Origin: Isoetes taiwanensis
Taxonomy: Eukaryota; Streptophyta; Lycopodiopsida; Isoetales; Isoetaceae
Reading direction: 5' to 3'
Assembly: GCA_021234155.1 (NCBI GenBank)
Contig: JAJEKV010000004.1
Location: 4,712,109-4,776,108, forward strand
DNA length: 64,000 nucleotides
Each line of letters starts with the position of its first letter. The stretch's first letter is position 1. The notes beneath the pieces were generated by a model. The model ran no database searches, was not told the DNA's origin, and worked only from the letters and a program-made list of their open reading frames with translations. The position numbers and the translations under genes were made by a program. Below, piece after piece: positions 48,332-59,277 of this stretch.

Positions 48332-49210
48332 AAAAAAAAAAAAAAAGGTGCAAGGGCCCTAGAAAAAACAAAAGGGGAAGCAGACCCCGGTATCCCCAGC
48401 AAAAAGGGGACAAGCCTGGTATCTTGATTCCAAGTGGTTGTGACAGAGGCGGAAGCGGTGGCCGATCGCCCACTTTATTGGCTCCCGAAACTAACTTGTC
48501 AGGCCAATCGGGTTCGCCCAGGCGAACCCCAAAAATTCGCCCAGGCGAACCTATCGGATTCGCCCAGGCGAACCCGCAAACGACGTGGCGGGACGGTCGC
48601 GGGCGCGGGTCGCCTGCGTGGCATTACTACCGGGTTCGCTTGGGCAAACCCAAACCGCGGTCAGATTCGGGCGTGTGGCGTGGCGTGTGGCATGGCGTCG
48701 GGCGTGGCGGCATGCGGTTACTGGTTCGGGCGCTTAAAGCTTAACCCATCGGCGAGTGGAATGCGGCGGTGGGCCCGTCACGAGGCAAGGAGGCGAGACA
48801 GTGGTCGGCGCCCTACCGGGTTCGGGTTGGCTTAACCTAATTCGGCTTTCGCATCACGATAAATGGGCGGGGCGGTCCGCGGCGGCATGGTACACCGCGA
48901 TACCGGGGACTTTTGAAGCACCTACCGCAGGCGAACCTTAACGGCGGCGTAGTAACCGACAGATGCCCGAGGCGGGGGGTCCGGGTCACGGCGGATCCGG
49001 CGGTCCCCGCTCCTGCCGATCGGGTTGGCGGGCGAACCCTCCACTCAAGCATCTCATAAAGATTTTCAAGCTCGGCTCTCCCTGCGCCTTCAAGCTCCGT
49101 TCTCGCTTTCAAACTCGCGAGATCCCTCCACTGCTTCAAGGTCGGCTCTCCCGGCCACTTCAAGCTTCCCCACGTCTTCAAGCTCAACCCAGCCAGTTGA
49201 AGCTTCCCCA
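48332..49210. repeat. A-run, then GC-rich block with repeated inverted motif GGTTCGCC..GGCGAACC
   Basis: A poly(A) run at about 48332-48346 is followed by GC-rich DNA. TTCGCCCAGGCGAACC occurs at 48513-48528, 48536-48551 and 48559-48574, each an inverted repeat with a CA centre. A variant lies at about 48633. Further on, 'gcgtggcgtgtggcatggcg' (about 48676) and 'cttcaagctc' phrases (49060-49200) repeat. Long frames here are by-products of high GC. Confidence 0.6.
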
Positions 49211-49420
49211 CGTTTTGTTAAGTAAGGTGTTTTTTGAAGTTGTTTTGTTTAAGTTGTTTTCTTTTACTTGTTTTGTCTTTTAGTTGTTTATTAAGTTGCT
49301 TTTGTTCTTTAAGTTGTTTTGAAGTTTTAAGTTGTTTTTTTAGTTCTTTTAGTTGTTTTTGTCTTTTAGTTGTTTTAGTTGTTTCATTATGTTCTTGAAT
49401 AATTTGCCTTTCTTTTTTAG
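49211..49420. repeat. T-rich tandem tract built on TTAAGTTGTTTT / TTAGTTGTTTT
   Basis: About a dozen imperfect copies of an 11-14 bp unit. Low-complexity, non-coding. Confidence 0.75.
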
Positions 49421-50039
49421 TCTATTCAAGTCCTCGAGCTAGCATTTCTCAGTTTCCTTTTGCATGTTGGACTATTGTGTACAAGTTAGTATGAGCTACT
49501 TTGCTATGGTGGATTATTGGACTCAAGTAAATATGAGAAACCTGGACAAAATGATATCACACTTCTATCAAAAATACGTGTTCCCAACCAAATTCCTGAT
49601 CGCATATGGCCACAACATCTGCAATTAGTACAAAAAATGGCCCCCTCATAAGCGAAAATCCATATTGAAGATGTTTGCTAAGTGTGGGCTTATATGGTAA
49701 ATCATTTTGCAAAATAGGCTAGGATTTTAGATGTTCTATCGGGGGTGGGGGGAAAAGATCTAGGTGTATTTTTGCACTGCCCCCGCTCGTATGGTCACCA
49801 TCACTAGCATTTTTTAAACTTGCGTGAAAGTCTAACTCTACCAACCTGCATTTTCGAAAGCCATAGTAAATTTTTTTAAATTTTATAGTATAGTATGACT
49901 ATAGTTTAATGTTTCTCAATTCAAAATGTTTGTTGATTGCTATGGTAGTATACTTTGTTGATTGCTTATGTTAGTGCTCACGTTCGCGTATAATTCAGAT
50001 ATCTATTTGAGAGCGCGCTCCATTTTTCCGTCAGCGACC
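49421..50039. other. No supported gene
   Basis: Mixed sequence without long frames or repeats. The last 60 bases could be the 5' UTR of the small gene at 50040. Confidence 0.4.
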
Positions 50040-50362
50040 ATGTCTTACTCAGAGGCAGTCCCGCCAGTCGGCATGGATCAGCGTCCCCTGCCGTTTGGCC
50101 TGCAGAGCGGCGTTGATCTTCCTGGACGCATCGGTAGCATCGTAGAATGGTACGCCAACTCTCATTGTCTTTTCCCGCTAGGTCTGTTGTGTGTGCTTGT
50201 TAACCGTATTTGTTTTGTTGCAGGGAATACCACGGCATTTGGTGCCTCGTAAGAAGGGTGACGTCGGTTGAAAGCGGTCACGTTGCGAGGCGTGCCCGTC
50301 TTCCATTGCTGCATCAATATAAATGTCAGTTAGTTGCGCACACATGTAAAAGCAGCAAATAA
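50040..50362 (+). CDS. Possible two-exon small protein, unknown
   Basis: ATG at 50040, exon 50040-50149, donor GTACGC, a 74-bp intron ending TTTTGTTGCAG, exon 50224-50362. The joined frame is 82 codons plus stop, starting MSYSEAVPPVGMDQRPLPFG and crossing the junction as GSIVEWEYHGIWCLVRRV. The good acceptor and frame continuity support it, but no family is recognised. It could also be the 5' end of a broken longer gene. Confidence 0.35.
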
Positions 50363-51118
50363 AGTGGACCCTATTACAACTTAATGAACCTAATTATGAG
50401 TGATGCCCGATCAGCTTCCCGTGTGGTTCCTCACTCGTGCGCGAGGTCGTGGGGGTTGGTCCCTCGCTACGGTGGGTCTTGCACGCCATCTGTGGACTCC
50501 ACTGCGGGCATGTTCTTGCTGTCTGTCGTACCCGCCATGGAAGACGTGAACCGGCGGGCCGACTGCATCCATTAGAGGTAATTTGAGATCTCCTTTTGTC
50601 CCCATAAGAATCCTCCAATAGAATGAGTACTCTACATCAAACTGCAATTAATGCAGCATTAACAACTTCATTGCTGTCGTTTTTTCCCTATAACTTTTGA
50701 TCTACTCATGAAAATGCTGCGGCGTTTGTTGCATTAGATGCAGAATGAAAAGATCTTTCAAGTGATATATGGTTATGATGTATTTCAATAAAAGCCATAT
50801 GTGTTAACCTTAAAAAATATGGTTTTTTGCTCTTTTCTTATATATTTACATCCCAAAAGATATAACAATGGGTTGTCATTAGAAAGATCTTGAGGAGACG
50901 AATCCATTGCCACAAATAGTGTTCGAATCGGAGTTTTTCATCAAAAGTTATAGTAGAAAAATGACACTGCAAAAGTTAGTTAGAACTGCATTAATTACTG
51001 CTGCCACATAATACTGGAATAAAATACATTGGAGCTCTTCTCTTATTGGACAGTTTAAAAAGCTGATGTGGCTTTTTAAGCATCCCTTAATGGGACAAAA
51101 TGAGATCTCAAATTACCT
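50363..51118. other. No supported gene
   Basis: Short frames only. AT-rich from 50600 on, with no repeats noticed. Confidence 0.4.
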
Positions 51119-51978
51119 CTAATGTCTATAGAATCGGATCTGCCTGCGAACCTTGGATATCATTTCACGCACATCTGCTGGGTCAAGAGCATCAGCATTC
51201 TGCATGGTGGCTTGCACAGTCTGGTGTTCGGCCATGAGCAACGCATCCCATTGTTGTAGCAACGGGATTAGGACATCGACGTCGTTCGCGGGTGCGGGCG
51301 GTCTCGGAGGCATGGGCGGAATGAATTGTCGGTTGGGATATAGCTCGTTGTACAATGCGGGGTGGCTGCTGGTAAGGAAGTAGTCTCCCGCTATGAGGCG
51401 TTTGCACACAGCATGGAGGCATGGGCAATCGCAATATCGCATTCTCATATGCTGAGTGTATCTCAATCCCTCCGTTGACTGGCTAGCCATAGATAACCTG
51501 ACGTCCGCAGCATCTTCCAGTCGAATGGCGTTGGGGTTATCGTGCAAGGATTGGATAAGCGAGTGAGCACCCGCATATCTCTTCGGATATAAGCATGTGC
51601 TATAGCGTCCAAACTTGGCTGGATAGAAAAAGAGCGGTGAGGGGCAGCGATCGGACAAAAGCACAAAAAACACGAAAGAGTTAGACCCGAGTGTACTTAC
51701 CAAGACTCCATCTTTCTTCGCACCGAGTCAAGATTGTGCCTCCAGCTGGCAAGGTCCCGTCCGGAAAGCCTATGAGATGAGACACTAGCGTGTACATCCT
51801 TATATTAACTTTGCACTGCAGGGTTTGGGTCTTCAAAACTTTCCAGTGCGATTCCACGTAGTTTGTCCAAACTTTCCAGTGCGATTCCACGTAGTTTGTC
51901 GTGTCGACGTCTGCATGGTTGAACATTCGTTTGTGTCTTTGCCACGTTGCCCCATTCAGCCAATTGTGATTCAAGTAC
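51119..51978 (-). CDS. MULE-like SWIM transposase, C-terminal exons
   Basis: Two minus-strand exons: 51978-51701 (donor CTTG|GTAAGT) and 51618-51119 (acceptor 'tctatccag'). The first reads YLNHNWLNGATWQRHKRMF then TTNYVESHW and KVLKTQTLQCKVNIRMYTLV. This matches the TTNxxES segment of MULE-type transposases, where a conserved acid follows the Asn run. The second has RYCDCPCLHAVCKRL, a SWIM-type zinc motif that binds DNA, then a Pro-rich and helical end to the stop. A 33-bp in-frame tandem duplication (units from 51841 and 51874) repeats TNYVESHWKVW. The N-terminal half is likely the partial gene at 63570-64000. Confidence 0.65.
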
Positions 51979-52061
51979 CTACATCGCCCAGAGTCAAGCA
52001 CAATTTCATTATAATGGGAAAATTTTTAGTAAACTGGAATTTTTTTATTATGGGGGTTGTA

Positions 52062-52205
52062 TAGACCTTATGCAGGGATTGTATACACGTGTACAGTACC
52101 CTGTATCATAGACCTTATGCAGGGGTTGTATACACGCGTGTCATGGACCGTATCATAGACCTTATATCGGGGGTTGTATACACGCGTCGCATGCTGTGTA
52201 TCATA
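52062..52205. repeat. Tandem repeat, three units of 47 bp
   Basis: Units start at 52062, 52109 and 52156 with 'tagaccttatgcagg' and 'ttgtatacacg'. The units drift slightly. No coding frame. Confidence 0.85.
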
Positions 52206-52316
52206 CATACATGAATATTTAGAGAACATAATAACACGGTATCATATATCAACTTCCAAACACAATAGAGACCAAAGTATGAACTAGTGTGTCCCTAGTA
52301 ATCTTCCCCCAGGTTT

Positions 52317-52910
52317 CTAACCCCTTCCCCTTCCCCTTTCCCTTCCCCTGCGAGGTCTAACCCACGCATCTGGGTTAGGAAACCAGAGCTCACGCATATC
52401 CCAGCCTGATTCTTCCCACCATATGGGGTACCTAGTCATTAGAAAAAGTAATTCCACAGGATGATACTCACGGAAGAAGAGTGGACCCAACTCCACAAAA
52501 CCGTTGTACTCGTTGTAGTACGCCCTAATAAGGCCATACATCTGTCCCTTACAAATTTCATGAATGAACTCTGATATATATTGATCCAGAGAGTGTGCTA
52601 AATATCCAACACGAAGAAGAGGCCTCAATTGCTGTAGCATCTCGTCCAGAAAAGGAGGGGGTTCAAGAATTCCTCTCATTGCAAGTCTCCTATAACATTC
52701 AGATGGATTAATTTCCATCAGTGGCTCATGACCACAATCAAATCGCTCCAGAATGAAGTTGATCAACTCCATTGCAAGCTCCTTGGTGGGAATGTGGCGC
52801 AACCTCCACTCCAAGAAATGGTCAAATAGCTCATCTTGCCCAGGCCGCACAGAATGCCTGGGGCATGCTTGCAGGCCTTCTGGAGTAGCCCAGGGAGGAT
52901 TGGGTCCAAT
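52317..52910 (-). CDS. Hypothetical protein with Arg/Gly-rich tail
   Basis: A 197-codon frame from the ATG at 52910; an upstream in-frame ATG at 52985 lies in the minisatellite and is less likely. It begins MIGPNPPWATPEGLQACP and has helical, ordinary globular composition (DELFDHFLEWRLRHIPTKELAM, LDEMLQQLRPLLRVGYLAH). It ends RPRRGRERGRGRG, a possible RNA- or DNA-binding tail. I recognise no family. It lies between the two transposase halves on the same strand, so it may be an accessory gene of a DNA transposon. Confidence 0.5.
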   Translation of the reverse strand: MGPNPPWATPEGLQACPRHSVRPGQDELFDHFLEWRLRHIPTKELAMELINFILERFDCGHEPLMEINPSECYRRLAMRGILEPPPFLDEMLQQLRPLLRVGYLAHSLDQYISEFIHEICKGQMYGLIRAYYNEYNGFVELGPLFFREYHPVELLFLMTRYPIWWEESGWDMRELWFPNPDAWVRPRRGRERGRGRG

Positions 52911-52924
52911 CATTTGCAAAAGCA

Positions 52925-53200
52925 AGCAAGGATCACCGACGGAGCAAGGAACACGGAGCAGAGCAAGTAGCAAGTTCAAGAGCAAGGAACAAGATCAAGT
53001 AGCAAGGAGCACGGGAATGAAGTAGCAAGGAACAAGGATCAAGATCAAGTAGCAAGAAGCAATGAACAGGGAAGATCAAGTAGCAAGAAGATCAAGGAAC
53101 AAGGAAGATCAAGTAGCAAGAAGATCAAGGAACAAGGAAGATGAAGGAGCAAGAAGCAAGGATCAAGATCAAGTAGCAAGGTGAAAAGTGAGAAGTGAAA
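52925..53200. repeat. Purine-rich minisatellite (33-bp and shorter units)
   Basis: Repeats of 'gatcaagtagcaag' and 'aaggaacaag'. Between about 53070 and 53145 a 33-bp unit with these two phrases is repeated in tandem. Low complexity, non-coding. Confidence 0.75.
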
Positions 53201-53231
53201 GCAAGGTAAAAGAATTTATAGCTACGAATCC

Positions 53232-53350
53232 AATAATGTTGAAGTATAATACCAATAATGTTGAAGTATAATACCAATAATGCTGACGTATAATACCAAT
53301 AATGTTCACGTATAATACCAATAATGCTGAAGTATTATACCAATAATTCT
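53232..53350. repeat. Tandem repeat, five units of 22 bp
   Basis: AATAATGTTGAAGTATAATA plus CC, repeated five times with up to three changes, then a partial unit. It lies 50-170 bp upstream of the small plus-strand frame at 53402. Confidence 0.9.
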
Positions 53351-53401
53351 ACAACGACTATAAAAGCAGCTCCATTCGGTGGTAGAAGTCATTCATCTCC
53401 C

Positions 53402-53641
53402 ATGGCTTATAATATTTATGAAGATCGGTTTGAGACCATTCTTTACTCCATGAGCTACAATGATATTGTTCGGTGCATACATAAAGGTGTTAAGCTGGAT
53501 CCCTACTTGCAATCCAAAGTTGATGGTCCTGAGTGTCATTGCCCTGGCCTTACTCGTGTTGTGATCCATCTTCTTTGGCTTCCTGAGCGCCATGCCTACG
53601 AGCTGAATGCGATCACGTTAGCAGGGATTGAAGATGAGTGA
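53402..53641 (+). CDS. Small hypothetical protein
   Basis: 79 codons from MAYNIYEDRFETILYSM, with GPECHCPGLTRVVIHLLW near the middle. No family recognised. The composition is protein-like rather than repeat-like, and it is preceded by an A/T-rich promoter-like region. The short length keeps confidence low. Confidence 0.35.
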   Translation: MAYNIYEDRFETILYSMSYNDIVRCIHKGVKLDPYLQSKVDGPECHCPGLTRVVIHLLWLPERHAYELNAITLAGIEDE

Positions 53642-53871
53642 ATCATCGACTCTATAATGCCATCAATAATATGTGCATCTAAATTATATGTATGCCACCA
53701 ATAATGTGTGCATCAGATGTAATGATGTGTATTAAACACCTATTAAAAGATGTAAGGATGTAGTACAAGCATAATGAAAGCTAATTGATGTATCGACTGG
53801 GTATTAATTGTCCAAAATATGCAGCTGTATTATAGCAAAAGAAATTACATACATGATTATCGAGAACATGA

Positions 53872-56325
53872 CTAAGATTGAGAGCTTTTAGCTAATGCTA
53901 TGTCCCCCCACATGTCAACAATGTATTTTGGAATCTGAACAGTCTTCGGTCTTTTGCCATTTGCATCCCATGCATAATGTATGGCATCTAACTTCTCATA
54001 CCTTGATGGATCTGATGGATTGGGTCGCCAACGTTTAGTTAAGCAACCTGTATAGTCACGACCAACAGGCATCCACCATGATACATAAATGTGACCATAA
54101 TTGGTAGACTCTGGATCTAGGATGGCATCTTCTTCTGTAAAGCCCAACCACGTTGGAGTTTCATCGTCTCCAGGTCGGATTAAAACGAACATACCTTTCG
54201 TAACATGTGCATGAGGATCGAACTCATCCATAGGTAACACCGGACGCCCATCCGGCGGCCCACAATACGTAGGCAAAGGTCTTACAAGCACGGCGGCTTC
54301 ATCGACCCTCCGGAGTAAATGCGGCTTGTAGAGGTTCTTGCCTTGTACGCATAACCAAAAGTTATCATTTTGAGGTCGTCCTGGAGATACATCTTCCAAA
54401 CACAAAAGAATCTCGTTCCAGTAATCCATAGTTGCTTTGTACTGTCGTGCAAATACACTATCTTCTTGGTTTTTGCAGAAGGAATTCCATAATGCTATGT
54501 ACTTTTGCGATGTCGTCACGCCGGGCCGGGGAGATCTTTCAATGTCTTCCTTGGAGGGATATTTTAGGCACCCCCTGTTGGTAACGTTGGCTGACCATTT
54601 TCATCCTCCTTCCACATTTTATTCCTTTTTCTCGGAATCCACTCTTTATGGGTTGGCCGCATCTTATATTGCATAATGGGCCATTTCCCATCCATTTTAA
54701 ATCGAATAGCAATGGGTCGGTATGGCTGTTAGGCGTTGGCCTTTATCGGGGATATATCCCTTGACAAAGCCTTTCCAATCTGGAACTTCATCCACAAAAT
54801 ATGGAACAGGAGACTTTGCATTGCACTTGCTAAACAAGTAAAGCAACTCAGGCAAAGTTAGAGCATCCGATGAACTCATTAACGTCGAAAAGTTCCCAAA
54901 CAATGCATCAATATCATCATGAGTATGCCCAACCATCATGAAGCCAACCTGAATCTCATCGAATACCTTAAGCCATGTCAAATAAGAGAGGTAGGAGAAC
55001 ACATATCTATTTTTATTTTGACCCGATGCATTATCCAACTGTAAGTAGAGATTTCAAGGAAGATGATTGAAGCCTTCTAAGTTGGCACTAGAAGATGAAG
55101 GCATCTTCTCTTGTGTCTGCGCTAGCTTATGCTGTAGTGGTCGAGTATCTTTTAGGGCTTGCATCAATTTGCAATCTGTAGTTCTGCTTCCACACAGATC
55201 ACCACACTTGTCTTCTTCCGGCAACTCAAGATAGTGTAGGATCCTAGAAAGTGATCCAACATGAAAGTTTGAGTCATCCTTCCAAAGATCAAGAGAGAAA
55301 TGGCCATAAGCCCGTCCACCATGACCATGTGTCAATGCTCTTGTCAAGCTGCTCTTCAAGCGATCTCCTCTCCAAAACGGACTTTTGCGAGATGGTGACT
55401 TCTTGGTGTCGGTGTTTTGACCTGATCCATCTTATCATGTATTATGCAAAGGTGACTTTTCGGCGAACGATGTGATAATGCACGCCAATGCCAATATTGA
55501 CTCCCTCTGAGGAACGTTGTTCCAACATATGTGCCCGTAGTTGAATTGAAAGGTTCGCCTCTCCCTTGTATCTTTTGTTCTTTCTAATTTACGCTTGATG
55601 ACTACACATATGTTACACTTTCGAGAGAATTTGTATTTTTTGCTATCTCGACGTCCCGGAAACTCTTTCTTCCAAATATTGTAAAAAAGAGGGCAAGGTT
55701 ACACTCTGTCAATTCTTCCACCACGGCACCCACTTCCTTATGTATGCTCTTCTTATTAAGAATGGAAGGAAGCTTGCGAACATTCTCCCTTATATCATCC
55801 TTTCCTTTTTGCTTCTATGTGGAATGCTCTCCGCATTCTCACTAATGAAGGTATCAAGCACACTTTACGTAGCTAGTGTCACGGATCTAGGCTTCTTAGA
55901 GCACTGTATTACCATGCTCGCCCGTTTTCCACCTAACTTTCGAACCTCTTCCTCCAACTATAAAGCGTGACCGAGCAACTCCTAAAGCCACGCGCCATGC
56001 GAATGAGTGTGACACTCCACTCCGGAGACCACTACTTTTTCGCCTCCGACCGCCACGTGTATAAGTTACACTCAACACATCAAAACAAGCATAATCCACG
56101 GCCTTTGCTTGATTGAGAATAAAATTCTTTTCTTAAGGCACATACTTGCTCTCGGCTCGGTTTTTGACACATTCGTCCTTGCGGCATGTTGATTTTTAGA
56201 GCACTCTTGATTGACTTGGAAGCGCACATCCTCTCCTCCTTGCTATCCCCTTTGGTTCCCTCGACCCTCTTCACATATGTATATTTCCTTTTCCTCTTGA
56301 ATTGCTTCTCAACATCGGCTTCCAA
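53872..56325 (-). pseudogene. DUF7869-type transposon protein, decayed
   Basis: Reading downward from 56325: a basic start with QKPSREQVCALRKEFYSQ, then FSRKCNICVVIKRKLE (about 55640), a His/Arg segment, LTHGHGGRAYGHFSLD (about 55330) with DDSNFHVGSLSRILHYLEL, then LYLQLDNASGQNKNRYVF and VGFMMVGHTHDDIDALFG (about 54910-55040). The LDNxxGQNKN plus VGHTHDDID pair is the hallmark of the DUF7869 proteins of plant and animal transposons, an RNase H-like fold by family knowledge. A TGA stop at about 55054 and several shifts break it. The last part (54519-53872) is open but unrecognised. Confidence 0.75.
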
Positions 56326-57199
56326 GCACTCAACTTCTAAGTCATCTGTTCAAGAGCAGCTCGAGCTTGTAAATGTTGTGAAACTTGTCCTACCATCATG
56401 AAGCAAAACACCATGGGTCTCCCAGTTACTAGGATGTTAGCTATAGGCCTCTCAAAGACAAGCATGACATGACCTGATATTTTGGTTTCCCGTTGGATCT
56501 ATTATGTTACCCGAAAGCCCGACCTTTGATACACCCAAGAACTCATCGTCTATAGCATCACGAGGATCACTAAAGACTATATTAAGCCTCAGAATATTTA
56601 GATCCAATGCGAGGAGTGAAGAATATAGCATGGCAAATCTAGTAGATCTGTTTGCGGAGTAGTAGACTATCTCATCTTCGGGGCTTAAACAACCCGAGAC
56701 CAAGGCGGGCAGCTAGATTCGATGACCTCCAATCTCCTCTACTATCTCGTCTTCTTCATTTGTTCTTTGTGTTGCTTGGTTCACCACGGTGGCAAGTGAA
56801 ACCCGATGTCCGTGAGACTCTTGATGGATGGTGGACTACTAGATGAATCCTCTTCTGAAGAGGGCAAATTGAGGGATCTCGAAGACGTATCTTCACTTGA
56901 GGGGCACTCATTTTGTTTTACATCCCTCTTAGGCCACTGAATGAATGTGCCTCCTGCTTCACCAATGTTATCCCGCCCCTCAGGGACCGGAAGCTTCGAT
57001 TCGATGGGATCACGGACTCCGTGACCTCAATAGCTACATTTGAAGGATCTATTTCCTTCCCATGAAGAGTGGTTCTATTCAAAATATGTCCCCGGGCAAC
57101 AATTGTCCTTCCGATGAATAGGTTGTACAGGGGAAAATTGAACCTGTTTCAATCAAGCAAGGCACTTTTTAGAACATATGAATTAGACGAAAAACAAGC
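56326..57199. other. No clear gene; possible 5' part of the DUF7869 pseudogene
   Basis: A minus-strand 83-codon frame (56452-56703; DPRDAIDDEFLGVSKVG) could be an upstream part of the decayed transposon gene. Otherwise only short frames. Confidence 0.35.
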
Positions 57200-57560
57200 A
57201 ATAAATACGCAAAAATGGCGCCATTTAGTACAAAAGAAAAAATTTTGGTCTAAATTTGGATAAATGGCGCCATGGCGTCATTTGGTCGTATCGGTGAACA
57301 CTTGGATCAAATGGCGCCATGGCGCCATTTGATCCAAATTCAAACCTATGGCATTCATTGGTGTGAATTTGGAACAAATGGCGCCATGGCGCCATTTGAT
57401 CCAAGTGCCAAATTTGGAGCCAAATGGCGCCATGGCTCCATTTGGCTCCAAATTTACACCATTTCAACCGTGCCCACCATTTTCAACCGAATCAACACCA
57501 TTTTAAGGGTGTATTTGGAATAGAATGGCGCCCTGGCGCCATTTGATCCAAGTGGGTGAC
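57200..57560. repeat. Cluster of ATGGCGCCAT palindromes
   Basis: At least six copies. The best, 57302-57337, is a 36-bp perfect palindrome whose half is TTGGATCAAATGGCGCCA. Another 24-bp perfect copy is at 57375-57398. Degenerate ones lie near 57216, 57261, 57421 and 57522. The surrounding sequence also repeats ('tttgatccaa', 'aatttg'). Confidence 0.9.
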
Positions 57561-57896
57561 ATGGGGCGATTTGGCTTAGCTCCATCACAAAATCTACACG
57601 AGGTTCCTATGTTATGCATTCTTGCTCCCATTGATGTATATGTGTCAATAAGAGCAGGCATGCATAACATGGGAACCCCATGCCAACTTTGCAATTGAAA
57701 CCAAGGTTCTTAGTGTCCTAGCAGCATTAATGTCAGCATTTGGACACGCTATACACATGGCAGCAATAGAACAGAATTCATACCAGAAATAGTGGACTTA
57801 CTTGATATTAGATAGATCCATAGTGGTATGTCCTGGAGCAGTAGATGGAACAGGAAAATGAAGCTGATCCCAGCAGATAAATTTGCAGAAGAATGT

Positions 57897-57992
57897 GCCA
57901 AGAAGAATTCGCAAAGAAGAAAGCGCCAAGAAGGATTCGCCAAGAAGAAAGCACCAAGAAGAATTCGCCAAGAAGAAAGCGCCAAGAATCAC
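57897..57992. repeat. 28-bp minisatellite
   Basis: Three and a half units of GCCAAGAAGAATTCGC plus AAAGAAGAAAGC. Frames through it read as Lys/Arg-rich on one strand and Phe/Leu-rich on the other. Confidence 0.85.
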
Positions 57993-58309
57993 CGGGATTT
58001 TGTGGTGCTAAGAAGAAAGCGCCGACAAAGACGCATCGCCTTTGCAAAGTTTTTGCCTAGGCTACCGAGAAAAGAAGCTTATCTTTATGCGAATTTGCAT
58101 GAGACGCAGTAGGTGATTCGAAAAGCTACCGAAGCGGCACTAAAAACGTCTGCGTCGTGGCATGGTCGCATTAAGTGGGAGCACGGCGACAAAGAGGGAG
58201 CTTTAAATGCAAAGTACAATTTTAAAAGCGGGTAATTCAAATTTGGACAGGTGGCAGTCAAATTTTAATTTACGGGCATGAATTTTGACTTTTATGTTGA
58301 TTGCGGGCG

Positions 58310-58700
58310 GGCGGGAATTTTGAATTTTATGTTCAAATTTGGGCGGGCGGGCGTTAGGGCGGAAAATATTCGAATTTCAAAATTCAAATTTGGGCGGGCA
58401 TGGGCGCCTGGACCGCCACGTGCATGGGCTGGCATGGGCGCCTGGACCGCCACGGGCATGGGCGGGCATGGGCGGGCGGGGCATGGGCGCTACCGGACGA
58501 CCACGGGCCCCTAGTTGGCCGCTGTGGGTACAATGAGGCGACCAGCGGCTAAAGTTTGTTATGCCTAATTGTTTTTCTGAAGCTTCTCATTCGGTTTTTT
58601 CGTTTTCGATTCCAGCTCCTAGCGCCTCGACCTTAGCCGCCAGTGCCCAGCGCCTAGTCGCCAGCGCCTAGCGCCCAGCGCCTAAAGCAACCCTTTTTCG
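58310..58700. repeat. GC-rich minisatellites upstream of the ParB/methyltransferase gene
   Basis: GCATGGGCGCCTGGACCGCC is repeated with a 34-bp period (58397-58465), merging into 'gggcgggcatg' runs. At 58617-58686 a short 'cagcgcctag' unit repeats. The region ends about 100 bases before the ATG at 58802 and may include its promoter. Confidence 0.7.
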
Positions 58701-58901
58701 TCCTTTGTTTTCAGTGTTTTCTGGCGCCATTTCCCCACAGTTCAGCGCCTCAACACATCTAGCTACACACCAGTTTTCGGACCAAATTCAAGGCGCTCGA
58801 AATGGAAATCGACAATTCTGGAGCTCCTCAGAATGTGGAGACAGCGGTTAGCACACCTCAAGGGACAGGTATGTCATCTACTTGCAGTGTTTTATTTGGG
58901 C

Positions 58902-59230
58902 TAAATGGCGCCACCGCGCTATTTAGATGCCTGGTAGCCACTTTAGGGTCTTATAGTTGACAAATGGCGCCATGCCTGAGCACACTTTGGATGCCTGGTA
59001 GCTTACTCTAGGGGTCTTGTTGCGACCAAATGGCGCCATGGCGCCATTTGATGTCTATTAGCTTACCATAGGGCCTTGTTGTTGGCAAATAGCGCCATGG
59101 CGCCATTTGATGTCTATTAGCTTACCATAGGGCCTTGTTGTTGGCAAATGGCGCCATGGCGCTATTCCATGTCTATTAGCATACATTTGGGACTTGTTGT
59201 TGGCAAATGGCGCCATGGCGCCATTCTTAT
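58902..59230. repeat. 59-bp periodic array carrying the palindrome, in intron 1
   Basis: Palindromes start at 58902, 58961, 59027, 59086, 59145 and 59204; all but one step is 59 bp. The linker carries 'tgtctattagcttacc' and 'gggccttgttgttgg'. Copies at 59027 (perfect 24 bp) and 59086 (one mismatch) are the best. Confidence 0.9.
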
Positions 59231-59277
59231 CTGCGTCCAGTCCTTAAACACTAATGGAGTCATTCGCATATGTATTG

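Noticed and set aside
48310-49283. Long frames on both strands in the GC-rich block
   Set aside because: Few stops because of high GC; repeat-driven composition and no domain.
57749-58112. Overlapping Lys/Arg-rich (+) and Phe/Leu-rich (-) frames
   Set aside because: Produced by the 28-bp minisatellite at 57897-57992.
58902-59230. CRISPR array
   Set aside because: Repeat-spacer appearance, but linkers are conserved and repeats are palindromes in a plant intron; it is a minisatellite.
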